DNA of 64,000 nucleotides, from contig SSNU01000317.1 in the NCBI GenBank assembly GCA_012064415.1, positions 62,001-126,000 of the forward strand, written 5' to 3'. The DNA is from Gyrodactylus bullatarudis (lineage: Eukaryota; Platyhelminthes; Monogenea; Gyrodactylidea; Gyrodactylidae). This document shows positions 36,452-50,394 of the stretch, piece by piece. Under the pieces are notes generated by a model that was not told where the DNA came from, ran no database searches, and saw only the letters and a list, made by a program, of their open reading frames with translations. Numbering within the stretch: position 1 is the first letter of the stretch; each line of letters opens with the position of its first letter. The translations under genes and the position numbers were made by a program.

Positions 36452-39400
36452 TTTCCTTTATGCACAGAAATTTGATTATTTGCTCATCGCATTTATTAAA
36501 TCTGCATTTTTTATATTCTCAAGCAAAGCTCAGACACTACTCTCAAATGGTGGATGAGTTTAACCTTTTTTTCTTGCACCCCAAAACCGTCCCTAGCTAT
36601 ACAATGAATACCAAATTATTCATCAGGTCCCATTGTTCCTTTTTTATACTTTGGTCAACAAAGTGATATTCAAATCAGTTGAGATTTTATTATCAGTACA
36701 GAAAAATAAATTTTTTTCTTATTTTTTAAGAACAAGAAAAACTTATTAAACATTTGATCTTTATCTTCTCGTTTTCAAATGATTTCTTTCAACCCTGTTG
36801 TAACTCTCAAAATAATTTTTTGCTTCTTCCCCATCACGAATTCTAAGCTAAGAATTCCTTTTTTCTCCTCAAGACAACAAACTCATGAAAAGAATTTCAT
36901 TACATCTGATTTTAATTAATAATAAACTAATTTTTTTATTTCTATAACATGATGAAAAAAGAGATCTTTAATTTATCGGAGCAAAGTCATGAGCTATCCT
37001 TATTATCTGTTATCATTATTATTAAATTATCTAAAAGCATATATGAACAATTGTAATTTTATTATTATCGAAAAATAAAATAAATTATAGAAAAATTTCA
37101 GAAGCATTTTTGAAGAGAGTCATAATGCAATCATGATTAGTGCAGTTAGTTTTAATTAATTTTACAAATTTAAACACGATCTATAGCGTTAAAATGATCT
37201 TTATAATTATAAAATAATAGGTAATTGATTTCTCAGATTTTTTTTTAAAGTTTAGACTGGATATTGCTAATTTGAGTAACTTACTCCGAGCCTCAAAATA
37301 ATTTTTGACCACTTTTCTGAAAGAAAAACTAATATTCTTTCGAATGAACTATGACTTATCAAGCTACAATAATTCTTCGAGAATTTAAGTCGATTAAAAA
37401 TGACTCGTTTTGAAAAATATAAAGAACTTTTTTTCAACCACTCACTGAGATCGAAAAGGAAAAAAAAGAAACTTATCAAGAAACCATAATCTTTGTAAAT
37501 CTGAGAACCCAGAAGTCATACCTTCAAATTAAAAGTTAGCCATTCTTAAGAAACTGGTCATATTCTTGGACAATATCTTCTAAACTTAGAGCTGGTTTGT
37601 TCGAAAAAATTTGCATATTCTAAACTCATACAAAATTTCCGATCTCAGCGATATACCTTGAAAATATGAGGGATAAAAAATGAGAAAAACAAGCAAGCTA
37701 CTTATTAGTGGACATACGAAAGAAATTATTTTTTAGATCCACAGACGGTATTCTTATGCAATCTTCTGAATGAATAGCACGACTGAAGCAACAGATACAA
37801 TGTTTTTATGCATTTCTGCAGATTAGGAGTAGATTACGTCTTTTAGAATCAGGCCACCTGCCTATTGCAGCCTTCAAGAGAAGGGGCATTTCCTGAACCC
37901 TTATAACTTGCTGGTTGTGACTTTTGAAAAACTTTTCCATAATTTCTCAGTGATATCAGAGATAACTGAACGCACGATTTATGTGCTTACTTATAAGTAA
38001 CGAGACTGTAAAAAAATTCGTGTAGAAAACCGGAAACTGATTATACAAAATGCTGTATTGTTTTTTAATGATATAGTAATGCTATTACTTTAAAGTATAA
38101 ACCTGAATATTAATTTTCTTTATTATGATTCATAAGTTTTGCAAATCTCTTTTCTTTTTCTATTGACATTAAATAATGATTATTTGAATTAATCATGTCA
38201 CTTATAAAATACTCACATATGATTCGTGACTCTTGAATTCAATCAGTTTTCTTAAATTTTTACTACTTTCATTAGTAATGAAATCGATTCAATTCCAAGA
38301 AAATCTTGCTTCATAAAAACTCGTCTTTACAATTACTATTCTATATTAATGTTTACAATTCATCAACCCTTAGAAAAGATTTTAAACTACTATGCAAAAA
38401 TGCATTTAGATTTTCCATCAATATCTAATTATAACTTCTTGTTTGTAGGCCATGATCGTAGAAATCAAGATGTATATTGAATATATATATACTATATTCA
38501 TATTAAATTTAGAATTAAAATAATACGTGTTGTACAAAGACTCTGGAATGAGTCAAGTATCTATTACCGTGCAATGTATTTTTTGAAGTTCGAATTAAAA
38601 ATAATATCGAGCGTTTCCAAAGTTTCTGTGTTCCTGTTGAAGAAATTAAATAGATTTTATCCCGATTACCATTTTCATATTGACTACAGACTTAGCTATC
38701 TTCTTTTGTGGTAACATGTAAGAAGTTACAGACTATGGAAAATAAATTACTTAGTTTTATTATTATTAGTATTAGCATTATCATTTTTAGTTGCGCTGAA
38801 GAAAAAAATGAATGCTAACGTCTGAAAGAAAATTTGATGTGGTATGCAGTACGATAGTATAAGTCTTTTAGGGATTTTTTCCCTTTCTCGGATTAGACAA
38901 CATCATAATTAAGTATGGCTATTTCTATTTGTATGTAATTAACCAAATAAAAACAAATACTTTGTAGATAAAATGTGGAATTCATATCAATGTCTGGACT
39001 ATTATAGAAAGGGGAAATTAAATTTATCTAAATTTTTCTCGATCCTATTTTGTTTGAAGCTGTTTTTTAGTACATACTTGATTATTTTATTTTTTGTGGG
39101 AAATATGGTATTTAATTTCTTGATAAATGATAAAAAAGAGGTAGCGTAGAATCTCAAAAAGCATTATTAAATTCAGTCCAAGGAAGAAAAACTTTTATAA
39201 AATTTCATAAATGTCCACATTAGAGTATGAATTTAAAAAAAATTTATATTCGGTTTTTTATTTCTTGAATTTTTATTTCTGAAATTTCAAAACGCGAACA
39301 TGAAAAAAATGTTCAAATTAGAGTTTCTGAGAATCTTCAATGTTCTGTTATAAATTCTCTAACATAACATTGATATTTAAAACTAGATTTGGTTAAAAGA

Positions 39401-39912
39401 TATTCGTTTATCAAATCCATTAAAATTTTCATATATGCGAAATTAATATCAAAAAATTGTGCACATAAAAGCTGTAATAGAATACTGAGTTTCGTGCACT
39501 CGTATTAGTCACATCTGCTACACTATATTTGTCCAAGTCTGTTTTTCTATAGATGAAATATACTCAAATATTGATTAAAACTTTGATCAGCATTGGTAAG
39601 AGTTTGATTTTTCTGAAATATTTTCTCGCATTATTTGTACTTTTTGACCAAAGTTATTTTTTTGACTTTAAAAGTGCTTCTTGCTCTGATAACTAGTATA
39701 ATCGTCAACTTTTAAACTAACATATATCTTCAGATTAAAGTTAAATTTATCAGTCAATATTTTGTATTCCTAATTTCAATTACTTATGTAGTGCACAAGT
39801 AAGATTTACATGGCATTAAAACTTTGAAGCAAACTTTTAGCCGTTCCCCATTTTATGCGACAAACTGAAAAATGAAGACAGTAAGAATCTGAAGAGAAGA
39901 TAGAATTTTTTT

Positions 39913-40187
39913 CATGACTCGCATTCGATCAGTATGATTACTCGATAAAAGTTATCTTACTTTTTATGTACGACTTTGGGAAATAAGTTTTCAAAAAATT
40001 TGTTTTAAACAAAAATTAATTTTTTGGAAAAAATCAACTCTCTTTAAATTAGAGTAGCGCGAGTATGACGAATGATAGAGCCAAGATCTTTGTGTATTCC
40101 AGGAGATTAATAAACTTCCTATCGAATAGGTAGTAAACGAAGTATTTTCTGAGGCTAGAACTATCACTGTGGGACTTTAAGGGTTAA
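39913..40187 (+). repeat. Dispersed repeat, copy 1, with a TTAA-bounded right end
   Basis: About 245 bp aligns collinearly with 53574-53799: shared blocks include AAAGTTATCTTACTTTT, AAATAAGTTTTCAAAAAAT, TGACGAATGATAGAGC, GTATTCCAGGA and GAAGTATTTTCTGAGGCTA. The right end reads GGGACTTTAAGGGTTAA, the reverse complement of the left end of copy 2. Confidence 0.75.
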
Positions 40188-41459
40188 ACGGAAAAATTCT
40201 CTTTAATAACAAAGTCAGTAATTTTAGAATGTTATTATAAGAACTACTTGGTTCAAAATTATAATAATTATTGGATGTTTGCGAAGCATTGGATTGTTGA
40301 AACACACTTTTTCTAATGATTTAAAAACATTTTTTCATGATTATTTTTAAAAAATATATCACAATCTATCCAAGTTTGCTATATTTTGCTAGCTAGGCAT
40401 GAGACTGCCATTGGTATTTGGTATTATATCTAAGTTGTTCTGTAATCAGATCAGATCGAATGAAATTTATAAGATATCCCTTTTGACATTAACTGAGTGC
40501 TTATAAAAATTAATTTCCGAATAAGTCTTCTCGTTGGCGAAATTTCACTTTAAATTACTCACCAGTAGTTGGGAATTTAAATCAGACCATGATGAAATTG
40601 TGTGAAACAAAACATTTAGTAAAAGCTCGTTCTAACATTTTTTTCATATCCAGGGCGATGGATCAAACTTGAAACTTTCTTGGTTTAGCTATGGTATCGA
40701 AGTCGTATGAGAATAGAGCTCTATTACAATGTTTAGAATAATTTTTCTCCCAGCATCTAGAGAAAATTTAGAATGAAGATAAATCAATCTTATCTTTACA
40801 TAATTTATTGATTAGAACTATCTTACACATGTGTATATCACAAGAGAGAATGAAACTTTAAATTTTAATTTAAAAAATTTTTAAATTTGAATTATAATTT
40901 TTCTATTATGTAAATGAAACAAAAGAGATGGGAGAATAATTTCCGGATACCATGGAAATCAAATATTCCTATGTCTAGACATAAAAAAATCAATTTTTTC
41001 CTTTCCTATTCTACTCAGAAGTGGTGTTAGATTATAATTTCAACTTTTGCACATATGAATCAGTAATTTTCTGGATATTATAATAATTCTCCCAAATGCA
41101 AGTAACTGAAGATTACATTAACTCAAACCTTGATTATGGATTGCGTGTATAAAATTAAGAAACTTTTACAGAATTAATTATGAAAGATTAGGAAATAATT
41201 TCTAGATCTGGTTATTTCCCACTTTCTTATGAGTAAGAAGTCAAAACTGGTCTATTCATAAGCTGAAAATTAACATTAATCAATTTTTCCACGTTACTAT
41301 TCGAATTTTCTGATGGAAAATTGATTGATATTTTATTTTTAATTGAAAAATCTTCAAAATTTGTACTTTTTTATTCGGTCTAGTTGTGATCCTGAATAAC
41401 GAATTGAAATTAACATAAGTTTTCAACTCAAATCTACATCTATACACGAGGATAGTTTG

Positions 41460-41515
41460 AGATCTGTAAAAGAATAATTAATTCCCAACTTCATTTTTAA
41501 CTAGCTTTATATTAT
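41460..41515 (-). repeat. Foldback-family end fragment
   Basis: ATTCCCAACTTCATTTTTAA followed by CTAGCTTTATA is the reverse complement of the family's terminal sequence (TATAAAGCTAGTTGATATGA then GTTCGGAAT) at 47475. Confidence 0.5.
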
Positions 41516-41789
41516 AATGGTTAAAAATACTGAGTCTAGACTCTAAATATTCCATAAATATTTTATACAAGAGTTAACTTGCCAAAGTGCAAAGGTGTAT
41601 CAGAAAATAAACACGCCTCTCAACGAATTAGTGCAGAAAAGTGCTCAATGATACAAAGTGTAAAAAAAGTAAAATAGAAGGTATTACATCACTGGAAAAT
41701 TCATCTTATCAAGTGCAAGTAAACTAGCCTTTTTTCATTTAAAATTCTTTCTTTCTTTAGATAGGTTTCAACAAGATACTTATGAAAAG

Positions 41790-41860
41790 TATCTAAAGCT
41801 AGTTGACATGAAGATAAGAATTCAGCATTGTTTTTATAAAATTTGATATTCTTTTCCGTA
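41790..41860 (+). repeat. Foldback-family end fragment
   Basis: AAAGCTAGTTGACATGAAGA matches the terminus at 47477 and, inverted, a short segment at 59625-59650. Confidence 0.5.
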
Positions 41861-42055
41861 AGAAAAATAATTTTTTTAATCTTATGAATTGTTAAAATAA
41901 AATAATTCAAAAGAGATTGAATCTGGCCGAAATTAGACCATATTACGAATTACAAGAATGCCCCAATTTCTCACTGTCGATTTTAATTAATTTAAATTAA
42001 ACTGGATCAAGATTAGACGAAGAATTAAAATTTTGCCATAGAAGTTGAAAGAAAC

Positions 42056-42129
42056 TAGCAGTTTTCAAGAAAGTTTTTTCCTTAAGTTATCACTGATAAC
42101 TGAAAAGTTCAGATTTTTTCGATTTCCCA
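42056..42129 (+). repeat. Left terminal inverted repeat
   Basis: Starts TAGCAGTTTTCAAGAAAG and ends TCGATTTCCCA; exact match to the inverted right arm. Confidence 0.88.
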
Positions 42130-43118
42130 CAATGACAACGAATTTCTGTGATTTTCTATGGTCAAATTTGAATTCTTCGTTGAATCTTGATCCGATATAT
42201 CAATATCAGATTGCTTTAATTCTGCAGAATTGCTTACAATTAGTTTTAGTTGTAAGTATCTAGGCTAAAAGTTTTAGTCAATTACACTGATGATCAATTT
42301 ATGTCTCGCGGAATTCTGGCATTATCCTCTTATCTTTTCATTGATCGTTTAGGTGACTCAGCCTTAAGCCAATGTTACAAAAACATTTGATATCTTAATG
42401 CAGAAATATCATATAAATGACATTTTTGCACGAAAATTTTCGTATTGGATATATGAACGTTTTTCGAATTTGATCTGTATAATCCTTTAGCTAACTCTAA
42501 CTCCTAGATTTGTGCGATGTATCACTCAGTAAGTTATTTAAAAGTAAATGCAATTGGTTCACTGCGAGTTTGAGTCAAAAAATTTTCACTGAAATCTTAT
42601 AAACTAAATATTTTTCTTAATATATTTGAAGCCTACTTTAGAGTAGATACATCGAATTCAAGAGTTTAATCAATAAAACGTGAAGTCGATATTTTTATTT
42701 CTCGTTTTATAAAAAAAATGCGTAAAATTTTTTTCATAGTACAGAATCACCTGGTAAATCATGTAAGATAGTAAATGGTCATTGAATTACTTAAGTAATG
42801 TACAACTTTCAGGTTCATCCTTCAAATTCTCACTTCACCAGAGGGTTCTGTTTGGAAATACCGCCAATTTGCACCAAAAATCATCCCAACTTTTTGATTT
42901 CATTCAATTCTAGCGACAAAAAAGAGGTAAGTTGTAAAAAGTGAAAATGTGATGAAAAATTATTATAGTTATTCGATTGAATAACATCCTACACTATTTA
43001 AAAACCCTGGATTGCATGTTTCATGCCTGATTAATATTATTATGTTTGAATGATTATCTCAATTTTTCGTACAAATACCTCTCATCAGTAACTTTATTTT
43101 GTTATAAACTAATAAGAT

Positions 43119-43192
43119 TGGGAAATCGAAAAAATCTGAACTTTTCAGTTATCAGTGATAACTTAAGGAAAAAACTTTCTTGAAAACTGCTA
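43119..43192 (-). repeat. Right terminal inverted repeat
   Basis: Starts TGGGAAATCGA and ends TTGAAAACTGCTA; exact reverse complement of the left arm. Confidence 0.88.
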
Positions 43193-46100
43193 AATTTTAA
43201 CCTTGGCTATCTTTGATTCTATTTTGGTTAATAAAAGAATGTTGAGATAAAAACAATCCTAGACATTGAATATACATTTGATAATACAACGATTGTCTTA
43301 AAGGGAAAAAATTCTTCTTTTTAAATTTCAGACCAGATTCAAATATAAAAAGAAGGAAGAAAAAGTAGTGGGGGAGAACAAGAGAGAATTGGACTTTTTC
43401 ATGTCTATTCTGAAATAAAAAATATTAGACAATCACTATCTCCTTGAATAGACATTTTGTGTGCATAGGAATATCTAAAGGAGAGTATATTCATTTTAGG
43501 CATATAATATATGCTGATCATCTATAATCTATCTGTGTAGAATAATACTACTAAGTAATATCATTCATTCTTTATTTTTAGTAAAATCATTTCAAAATAG
43601 TAATTCTTCATTTTCATTGGTAGTTGAAATGAGCCAATCACAATTTACTTTGGATAGACTTGGTAAAAATGTCTAAAAAGCTAAGCGTACTTTTAAATCA
43701 CATTTATTTATACCGTAGCAATTCCCCTTCAACTCTGTTTTCTGTTTCTCTATCTTTTCTTTCATTGAATAGAGAAAGATAGAAATTCGAAAAGATTCTC
43801 ATAACGATTACTAATATTGGATTTATTTAATTAATAATTATAAAAGGAATTTCACTGAAAAATAAACAATATCAACCGAATTCTGGGAATATATTTCGTG
43901 ATCAACCAGACAGTTGTCTCTATTTTCAAGAGACCAGGTCCATTCGAATAGAATTGGGCCTAAACCTAACCTATCCAACAGTGAGTTACAATAATCTGTT
44001 TCATTTTCAATAATTTCAAGTTTTAAAATGCACTTTTGTAACTAATTAAGATAAACTCAATTTATAAATTATTTGATTTCATCACTGCAATAATGACCTA
44101 ATTTTCTTCAAGAAATTTCGCTTTGAGAGTTAGAAAAATTAACTTTTTTTCGTGTCGAGTTTGGACTCTTTCAACATCTTCGCATTAATTCTTTTGTTGT
44201 TATTAGTTTATTTTCACTAATAATATTTATGATTCTATGTGATCTGTGTGTAGACGTAGTTTTTGATCTCTTTGATATTAAAAGATTCTCAAAGAAACTA
44301 ATAATAATATCAGTAGATGATGATTATTTTCATAGTAAATATCCTAAACTTTTCCATAATCGATTCTAATGAATAAATTATTTAATGTAAGCAAATATTT
44401 TATTAATTTCAAAGTCTAACTAAATAAATATAAGGAATCACAAAAGTCTGTCATCTATCTATCTTGTTGATCATAAGTTTAATTCATGATAATAGTTTCT
44501 CTCCTTAAAATGGTTTCATCTATTCAAAATGATGGTCTCACATCATGTCTGATTTTTGTCATCTATTGAGGCTTCTGAAAGAATTTTTTTATCTTTATCA
44601 TACATTTTTTAGAGAAATAACTACGTAAAATCTGAAAAATATTTAATGTAATTCTCTTTTTGTACTTTGGATGACGGAAAGAACCGAAAATTCATTTTAA
44701 TTAACCAACTATTTCAGATAACTTTCCACACAAAAATAATAAATTAGTACCTGTTTACTTCAGTGAAAAGTATCCTCATGTAATGAAATACAGGGGCATT
44801 TTGATATGGTCGACGTATGCAAGACTCTTTATGATATATTTTGTTTATTAAACCATTCGATTAAAAGTACATTCTATAATAAGCAATAATAAGTAATAAT
44901 ATTATTATTAATCAAAAATTATATCAAGAAGTTTAATATATACAACTCTTGCATTGTCAAGTATTTAGAGCAAAGAATTTCCTGGTGTAAAAGTTTTTCT
45001 CTCTATCTCTCTACTGTTACTAAATCTATTTTTGCTTTCTTTCTTCTCTCTTTTACTTTCTATGTTCTGTTTAAATGCTACCTTTATTCTGGAGAATTTA
45101 TTTTGTATCAAAAAATTATTTTGAACCAACTTTTTCTTGCTTACTTCTTCGATGTGTGTGTACTTTCAATCATTCATTTTTTTTCTTGATCCGATTAGAA
45201 GACTATTTACCTAGTTTTATCCTTTCATCCTCGAAATGTCTTGTTATTTTTCAATTCGGACAAAAGTATAATTATCATCAAAAAATATTTGGATCACCAT
45301 GATCTAAAATGATTATGAGACCAGATAAGAGATGAAAAAGTTTTTGAAAAAAAATCTAATATGGTCACCAGACTAAACTTTTGTTGGCGTTAACTTTTTT
45401 AAACTTTTTACATGATACGTTAATTATGCCGAATATGAAGGATTTTTTTTATTCAGTCGAAGAAAAAAATTTAGACTTTTTCAACCTCAGTAAAGATATC
45501 ATTCAGATATACATTTATTTTCTCGTCTGATTTATCATATAAAAGTTGTAAAAGTTCTAAAATATTATTCTAATTAATTCATCTCATCAATCGATTCGAA
45601 TCATAAGAATAGAAATAAGATTATCTTCTTCTTTTCAGAGATAATGCCTTAAAATGTTAATAAAGGCCAAAAATATTGACTGGGCTTGAGAATTATAATA
45701 AGAATTATACCTGTGAAAATGAATAGTTTTATTAGAACATACCTAAAGTATCATATAAAAAATGGAATTTCTCAAGAGGTTAGTAAATACATTTTCTTGC
45801 CTGAATGGGTAAAGTTTAAATTAAAAATATAAAAATCAAATTACTGTTGATGTAAGTAGTCATAGTCTGTTAACTTTTTAGATATATCTTTTAGACTTAC
45901 AATATCTGATAATTTAAGTGAATTTCTGTTGATAAGGATTCTTTTGCGTATTTGTTGAGTATCTCAGTTTTTAATTCTATATTAAAAAAATTCGTTATAT
46001 AATCGACTGTGTGTATTAATAGATTCTCGTATTTATTACATCCCAAGATTATAACCTACCCCCTTTTAGATCTCTCTAGATCAAAATAATATTTTGCTTG

Positions 46101-47472
46101 ATATGTGCTTCTTTAATTATTCGTACAGAGTGTACTCTATGTACGTATATGTACTTTAGCGAAAATTCTCTCTCTAAATATCTTCTTTTTTTTACTTCAT
46201 GTGTGTACTTTAAAGTATATATTTCAGATTATATCTGTCTAACATGAATGGTCTCTGTTTTGTCTTCTCATTTAGCATGATTATCAATTGAGAAATGAGA
46301 GAAAATCCTAATATTTTTGTTACAAAGTAGAGAAAATCATCTATCGAATGATATTTGAACTTACACGAGGTTTTTATATTTGAGAGAGAGAAAGAACACA
46401 TTGATTACAATCATTTCTTTAGTTGCACTTTTTCATTTCAAACCAAGTGTGCAGACCAACTTAAAAATTAAATATATATACTGATATATATTATAAAACA
46501 TATATATATATATGTTATGTTGATACTGAGAATATATAGTTTTTTCTCTCTTCTTAACCAATTGTATACAAGACTGTCTCATAGTGCATTTTTTCTGCTA
46601 CATTGGCACATTAAAAATTGAAGACATGAATTGTCTGGAAAAATTTCACGTTCACATTCACTCACCAAAGTGAGAGAATTCCTTTATTGTTCCCAATTTC
46701 TTCCTTACATTTTTTTCGTTACAAGCCTAGTCTGGAAATTTTTTTTCCTCTCTGAATTAGTATTACCATATAAGAGAATATAAATTTTCTAGATTGTAAC
46801 TTATAAATAATCAAGAAATAAAAAGTGTGTTCACGTGATCAACCATAGTAGTAATGTTTTTATTTTCAAGACCAAATAAATATTGAATTCAAGTTTATTC
46901 CACTTCTATATATCAATATTTGATCTTATAAGAAAATATTCCCACTTGAGTATTCTTCTCAATATGAATAGTAGTTCATTTATTAAATATACTCTTGCCC
47001 ACTTATAGACAATCTTCTTTAAATAAATTATATTCATACTTTTTGTAAACTCAATTCAGGTTGTAATATTAAACTTTCCAGTTTTTTTCAACTATTTCTG
47101 CTTAACCCTTCATGTCCCAAATTTTATTTTTCATCACCAAGATAACTACGCTGATTCCGAATCTGAATTCTTTTTTGAAAGACTCATCGGTAATAGAAAT
47201 AAAAACTGGTATTTTTTAGTTCTTCTAAACTATGAGAGATATCGAGCAGGCGATTAGATATTTGAAATTTATAGGTTTACAAAAAAACTTTGGTTACCAT
47301 CAGTGCAAAACTACAAATTATAGATATTGTTTTAGCTTAATAAATTTTTCATTAAAGAAATTTTTTCAGTTCAAATTATCACTCGAGAAAATGCTGTGCT
47401 CCATTGGCGGGACAATGGGAATATGACTCTTGAGTTACTGATTTTAACCAATCATTGGAGCTTCTCACATTA

Positions 47473-47795
47473 TAAAGCTAGTTGATATGAAGTTCGGAAT
47501 CTATAATTTTTACAGAAATCTCGATTTTTTCATCAAAAATTCGAATATTTTAAAGATTTTCTGGAATTCTACTCCTATTGTCTAATCTTGATCCAGAAAA
47601 ACCCCTTTTGATCAACCTCCAACTTTCAAATCAATAAAAATTTTCGGTTCAGAGTTCGAAAAATTGGAATTTGAAAAATGGCCATATTTTTCATATAAAT
47701 ATTTTTTCTAGGTTTTTCGAATTTTTGATAAAAATATCGAGATTTCTGTAAAAATCATAGATTCCCAACTTTATATGAAAACTGGACATTTCTTT
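47473..47795. repeat. Short foldback element (internally deleted copy)
   Basis: The left arm (ATAAAGCTAGTTGATATGAA, then ACAGAAATCTCGAT, then CATCAAAAATTCGAA) is mirrored at the right end (TTCGAATTTTTGATAAAAAT, ATCGAGATTTCTGTAAAAAT, then CCCAACTTTATATGA). Between them lies CTAATCTTGATCCAG...GATCAACCTCCAACTTTCAA, which belongs to the right arm of the larger copy at 51380-51655. So this looks like a full right arm plus a truncated left arm. Confidence 0.75.
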
Positions 47796-48031
47796 TGTGT
47801 GCATTTGAGAGGACTTATTTATGCAACGGATACATTCAAAACTGCTTAAATTTTAATAAAAATTTATCGATTAAAAATTGAGAGAAGATACCGAAAAAAT
47901 TTAATATTTATTGATCCTTAAAATGTCTAGAGAAAAAATCAATTTTTCAAAGACTATCGATAGATGGACTGAAAAATTCTCAATTTATTCACTCAAAATA
48001 TCAACTTATTTTTTCTATTTCCTTTGTATAG

Positions 48032-49185
48032 ATTGCATAAAATGCTTCATAACATCAAGACAGAATGCAGTTATCATCAAATCTTAAATAGCACTCAAAT
48101 GTCTGATACAGAATCATGGAAGCTTCTTTTATCAAAGTTTTTTGTAAAAAACCAGATTATTAAGAAAAATCATCAATCTTTTGATAACAATAAAACATTG
48201 GATCAAGACAATCAAACAGAATCTGAACCTACTAGTTTATCAATTGAACCGCAGTATATTTCTGAATCAATGACACCACATTCAAATCTCACATCAACGT
48301 CGAATAATTCTATCCAGAGACCAAAATCTTCAATATCTCGTGAGAGTTGGCCGAACACTTCAGATGATGGCTCAATATCTAGACAAACGCCAGAATCTTC
48401 TTTTGAAGAGTTTTCCTCAAAAGCTCACGAGTTTTCTCTTGAAGAGAGAAACAATACCAAATTCTTAAAGTCCCTTTTAATTGGAGGGGATCCTAATCAA
48501 ATAAAAAGCTATAGCAGTCTCCTTACTTCGAGAGTTGCCATGTGTAACAATTTGAACTTTATCCAAAATAACAATAACGATCAGCTTAACGAGAACAAAA
48601 TATCCAATGAAAGTATCCTCTTGGATAAAAATTCCCAAGTCAATTCTGATCATCAACAGGCAGCAATCCAACCAACTAACAATATTGATGATATGCTATT
48701 GTATTTACTTAAGTTTTTACGAAACAAAATGGAAATCCAACAACAACAACCTACCAGAATGAACTTTAAAAAGAAAAGTTTGGACAATTTTACCGATGGT
48801 AGCCTACTGGCCAACTTAATAAATGAAAGTGACAATAGTTTTGATGAAACCGGTGATCGAATTTCAATATATCAACTCTCTTCCAATAGCCAGAAAGAAT
48901 TAAAAGTAATTAGGAAAAAAATTTCAAACGAATATTCAAGTCTCTTCAAGTTGACTGGACATTCTAAATCGATTGTTTCAAGGAACCTGGAGGCACGTCT
49001 TACAATTCTTGAAATGTTAAAGACGAGAACATGCTTAAACTTTGAGAGAGCTAGCAAACCTATCGCTAACGGCCTCCCACTGACAATTGTCCGCCTGTTC
49101 AAAACAGTTTTGGACGATAAATTCCCTTTGATATCTGAGGATGAGAATATTTTTCGGATTTTACAATCTGCTGTGATATCCCAAG
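48032..49185 (+). CDS. Unknown protein, large exon (first recognisable exon of gene 2)
   Basis: I do not recognise this protein. The acceptor CCTTTGTATAG precedes 48032 and the donor CAAG|GTAAGA ends it with one base of a Glu codon. If translation starts here rather than in an upstream exon, the first ATG is at 48042. The first ~200 residues are Ser/Asn/Gln/Glu-rich and look disordered (SDTESWKLL, TPESSFEEFSSKAHEFSLEE, QQQQP). The last ~110 are helical and Leu/Arg-rich (LEARLTILEMLKTRTCLNF, NGLPLTIVRLFKTVLDDKFP, ENIFRILQSAVISQ), suggesting an armadillo/HEAT-like fold. The frame is open for 390 codons in AT-rich DNA, which is strong evidence of coding. Confidence 0.82.
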
Positions 49186-49494
49186 GTAAGAAATGAAACG
49201 TTTTTGTCTATTTTCTTGTTGATCTCTAACGAGTCTAAAGTACTCTGTTCTTATCGCGTCTAGACTAGGAAATCGATTGATAATTTTTCTGGGATAACTC
49301 TTCAGCAAATATTTCAGACAGACTATATTCCCAGTAAATAAATTCGGTAATTAAGAAGAAAGCTTTTCAATATATATATTAGATAGTGTACTTTGCTGAA
49401 TGCACCAATCTATTCGATGAAAGTTTTAAATCAGATACATCAACCAAGTTTGTAAAGTTGTGAAATGATGATCTATTTTCATCTGTTGAAGATA

Positions 49495-49760
49495 TTTTGA
49501 AATTGGAATTATAAGGCCCACCTTAGTCATCTGAAGAAAAAGAAATATTAATTTTAAGAAAGTTTTCAAATTTCTAATTAGCGCCAAATTCTTATTTGCT
49601 TAAATTTGAGTTGAGTATGGTCAAAAGATGAGACCGATTATTGCCATTGAAATTCTTAATAGTCCCACCAGTTTTGACAGATAGAAATTTCAGCGATTTT
49701 CAAGTAATGAAAATAACCAAGAAATCAAAATCCAATTCACAAACGATAATGCGATCAGTC
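49495..49760 (+). repeat. Foldback-family copy (one arm plus loop)
   Basis: Contains TAATTAGCGCCAAATTCTTA, GGTCAAAAGATGAGACC, CAGCGATTTTCAAGTAATGA and CACAAACGATAATG, in the order of one arm and loop of the 50948 element. Confidence 0.6.
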
Positions 49761-50394
49761 CTTAGATCAGATTAAGCAAATTTTATTTTCTTTCCCAATT
49801 TTGAATTGCTTTTTCTACAAATGGTTAAAATGAGCCTCAGATTTCAAAACATCTTCATCCTGTCTGAATTCTTGATGAAAAAAAGAAGTTTTTATAAAAG
49901 TCATAAATTTTCAGCTTCATCAATAATAATTATTTTAATCTTTCTACCCATCATGAGCAAATATAATTGAAATTCCTACTAGGGTAGAAAGATTTTCATT
50001 TTTATTTGGAGTTAGATTGAGTAGAAAAAGTTTCTTATTGAACCAATTTCTTCAATTGTAACACGCTTTACAAGTTGAAAATGATAAAATAGTTTATTTT
50101 AAACGACATAATGAAATATTGAGATCAGGTTGCATAAAATTGCAATTTGAGTTTATTCGAAATATTGATTTTTCTGGTGTAACAAAACACTGGATTCATT
50201 GGTTTCTTTCGCTTGTTTCCTGACCAGCTTGCAATCTGGTTTGTATTGATTTAGTATAAGTAACTGAAGAATAATATGGTTGAGATGTAATATCAAGGAG
50301 TTAAGTTCTTCTCCATGTAGAGTAGACAGCATAAAAACCTATTGCTTTTGTTTAAACGAAAAGATACTGTAATGTTTTATTTTAAATTTAATAC

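Larger units (their letters stand above)
42056..43192. mobile_element. Non-autonomous DNA element with perfect 74-bp terminal inverted repeats
   Basis: 42056-42129 and 43119-43192 are exact reverse complements over all 74 positions. Both ends begin with TA followed by GCAGTTTTCAAGAAAG, the arrangement expected of a TA target duplication of the Tc1/mariner type. Each arm contains a near-palindrome (AGTTATCACTGATAACT). The interior, about 990 bp, has no transposase frame, so it would depend on a protein from elsewhere. The superfamily is inferred from the TA ends only. Confidence 0.82.
36409..48031. other. Non-coding interval between the two genes, repeat-bearing
   Basis: About 11.6 kb without a credible gene on either strand. 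It contains the 3' end of the cadherin transcript, a TIR element (42056-43192), one dispersed repeat copy (39913-40187), foldback fragments near 41460-41515, 41797-41860 and 47473-47795, and AT microsatellites near 44885 and 46495. Unseen small 5' exons or a promoter of the second gene may lie here. Confidence 0.6.

Noticed and set aside
45075..45302. 75-codon open frame in the intergenic interval
   Set aside because: Aromatic- and Leu-rich composition typical of AT-rich non-coding DNA; no promoter, splice or homology support.
46480..46520. TA-rich stretch resembling a structured element
   Set aside because: Simple AT microsatellite.
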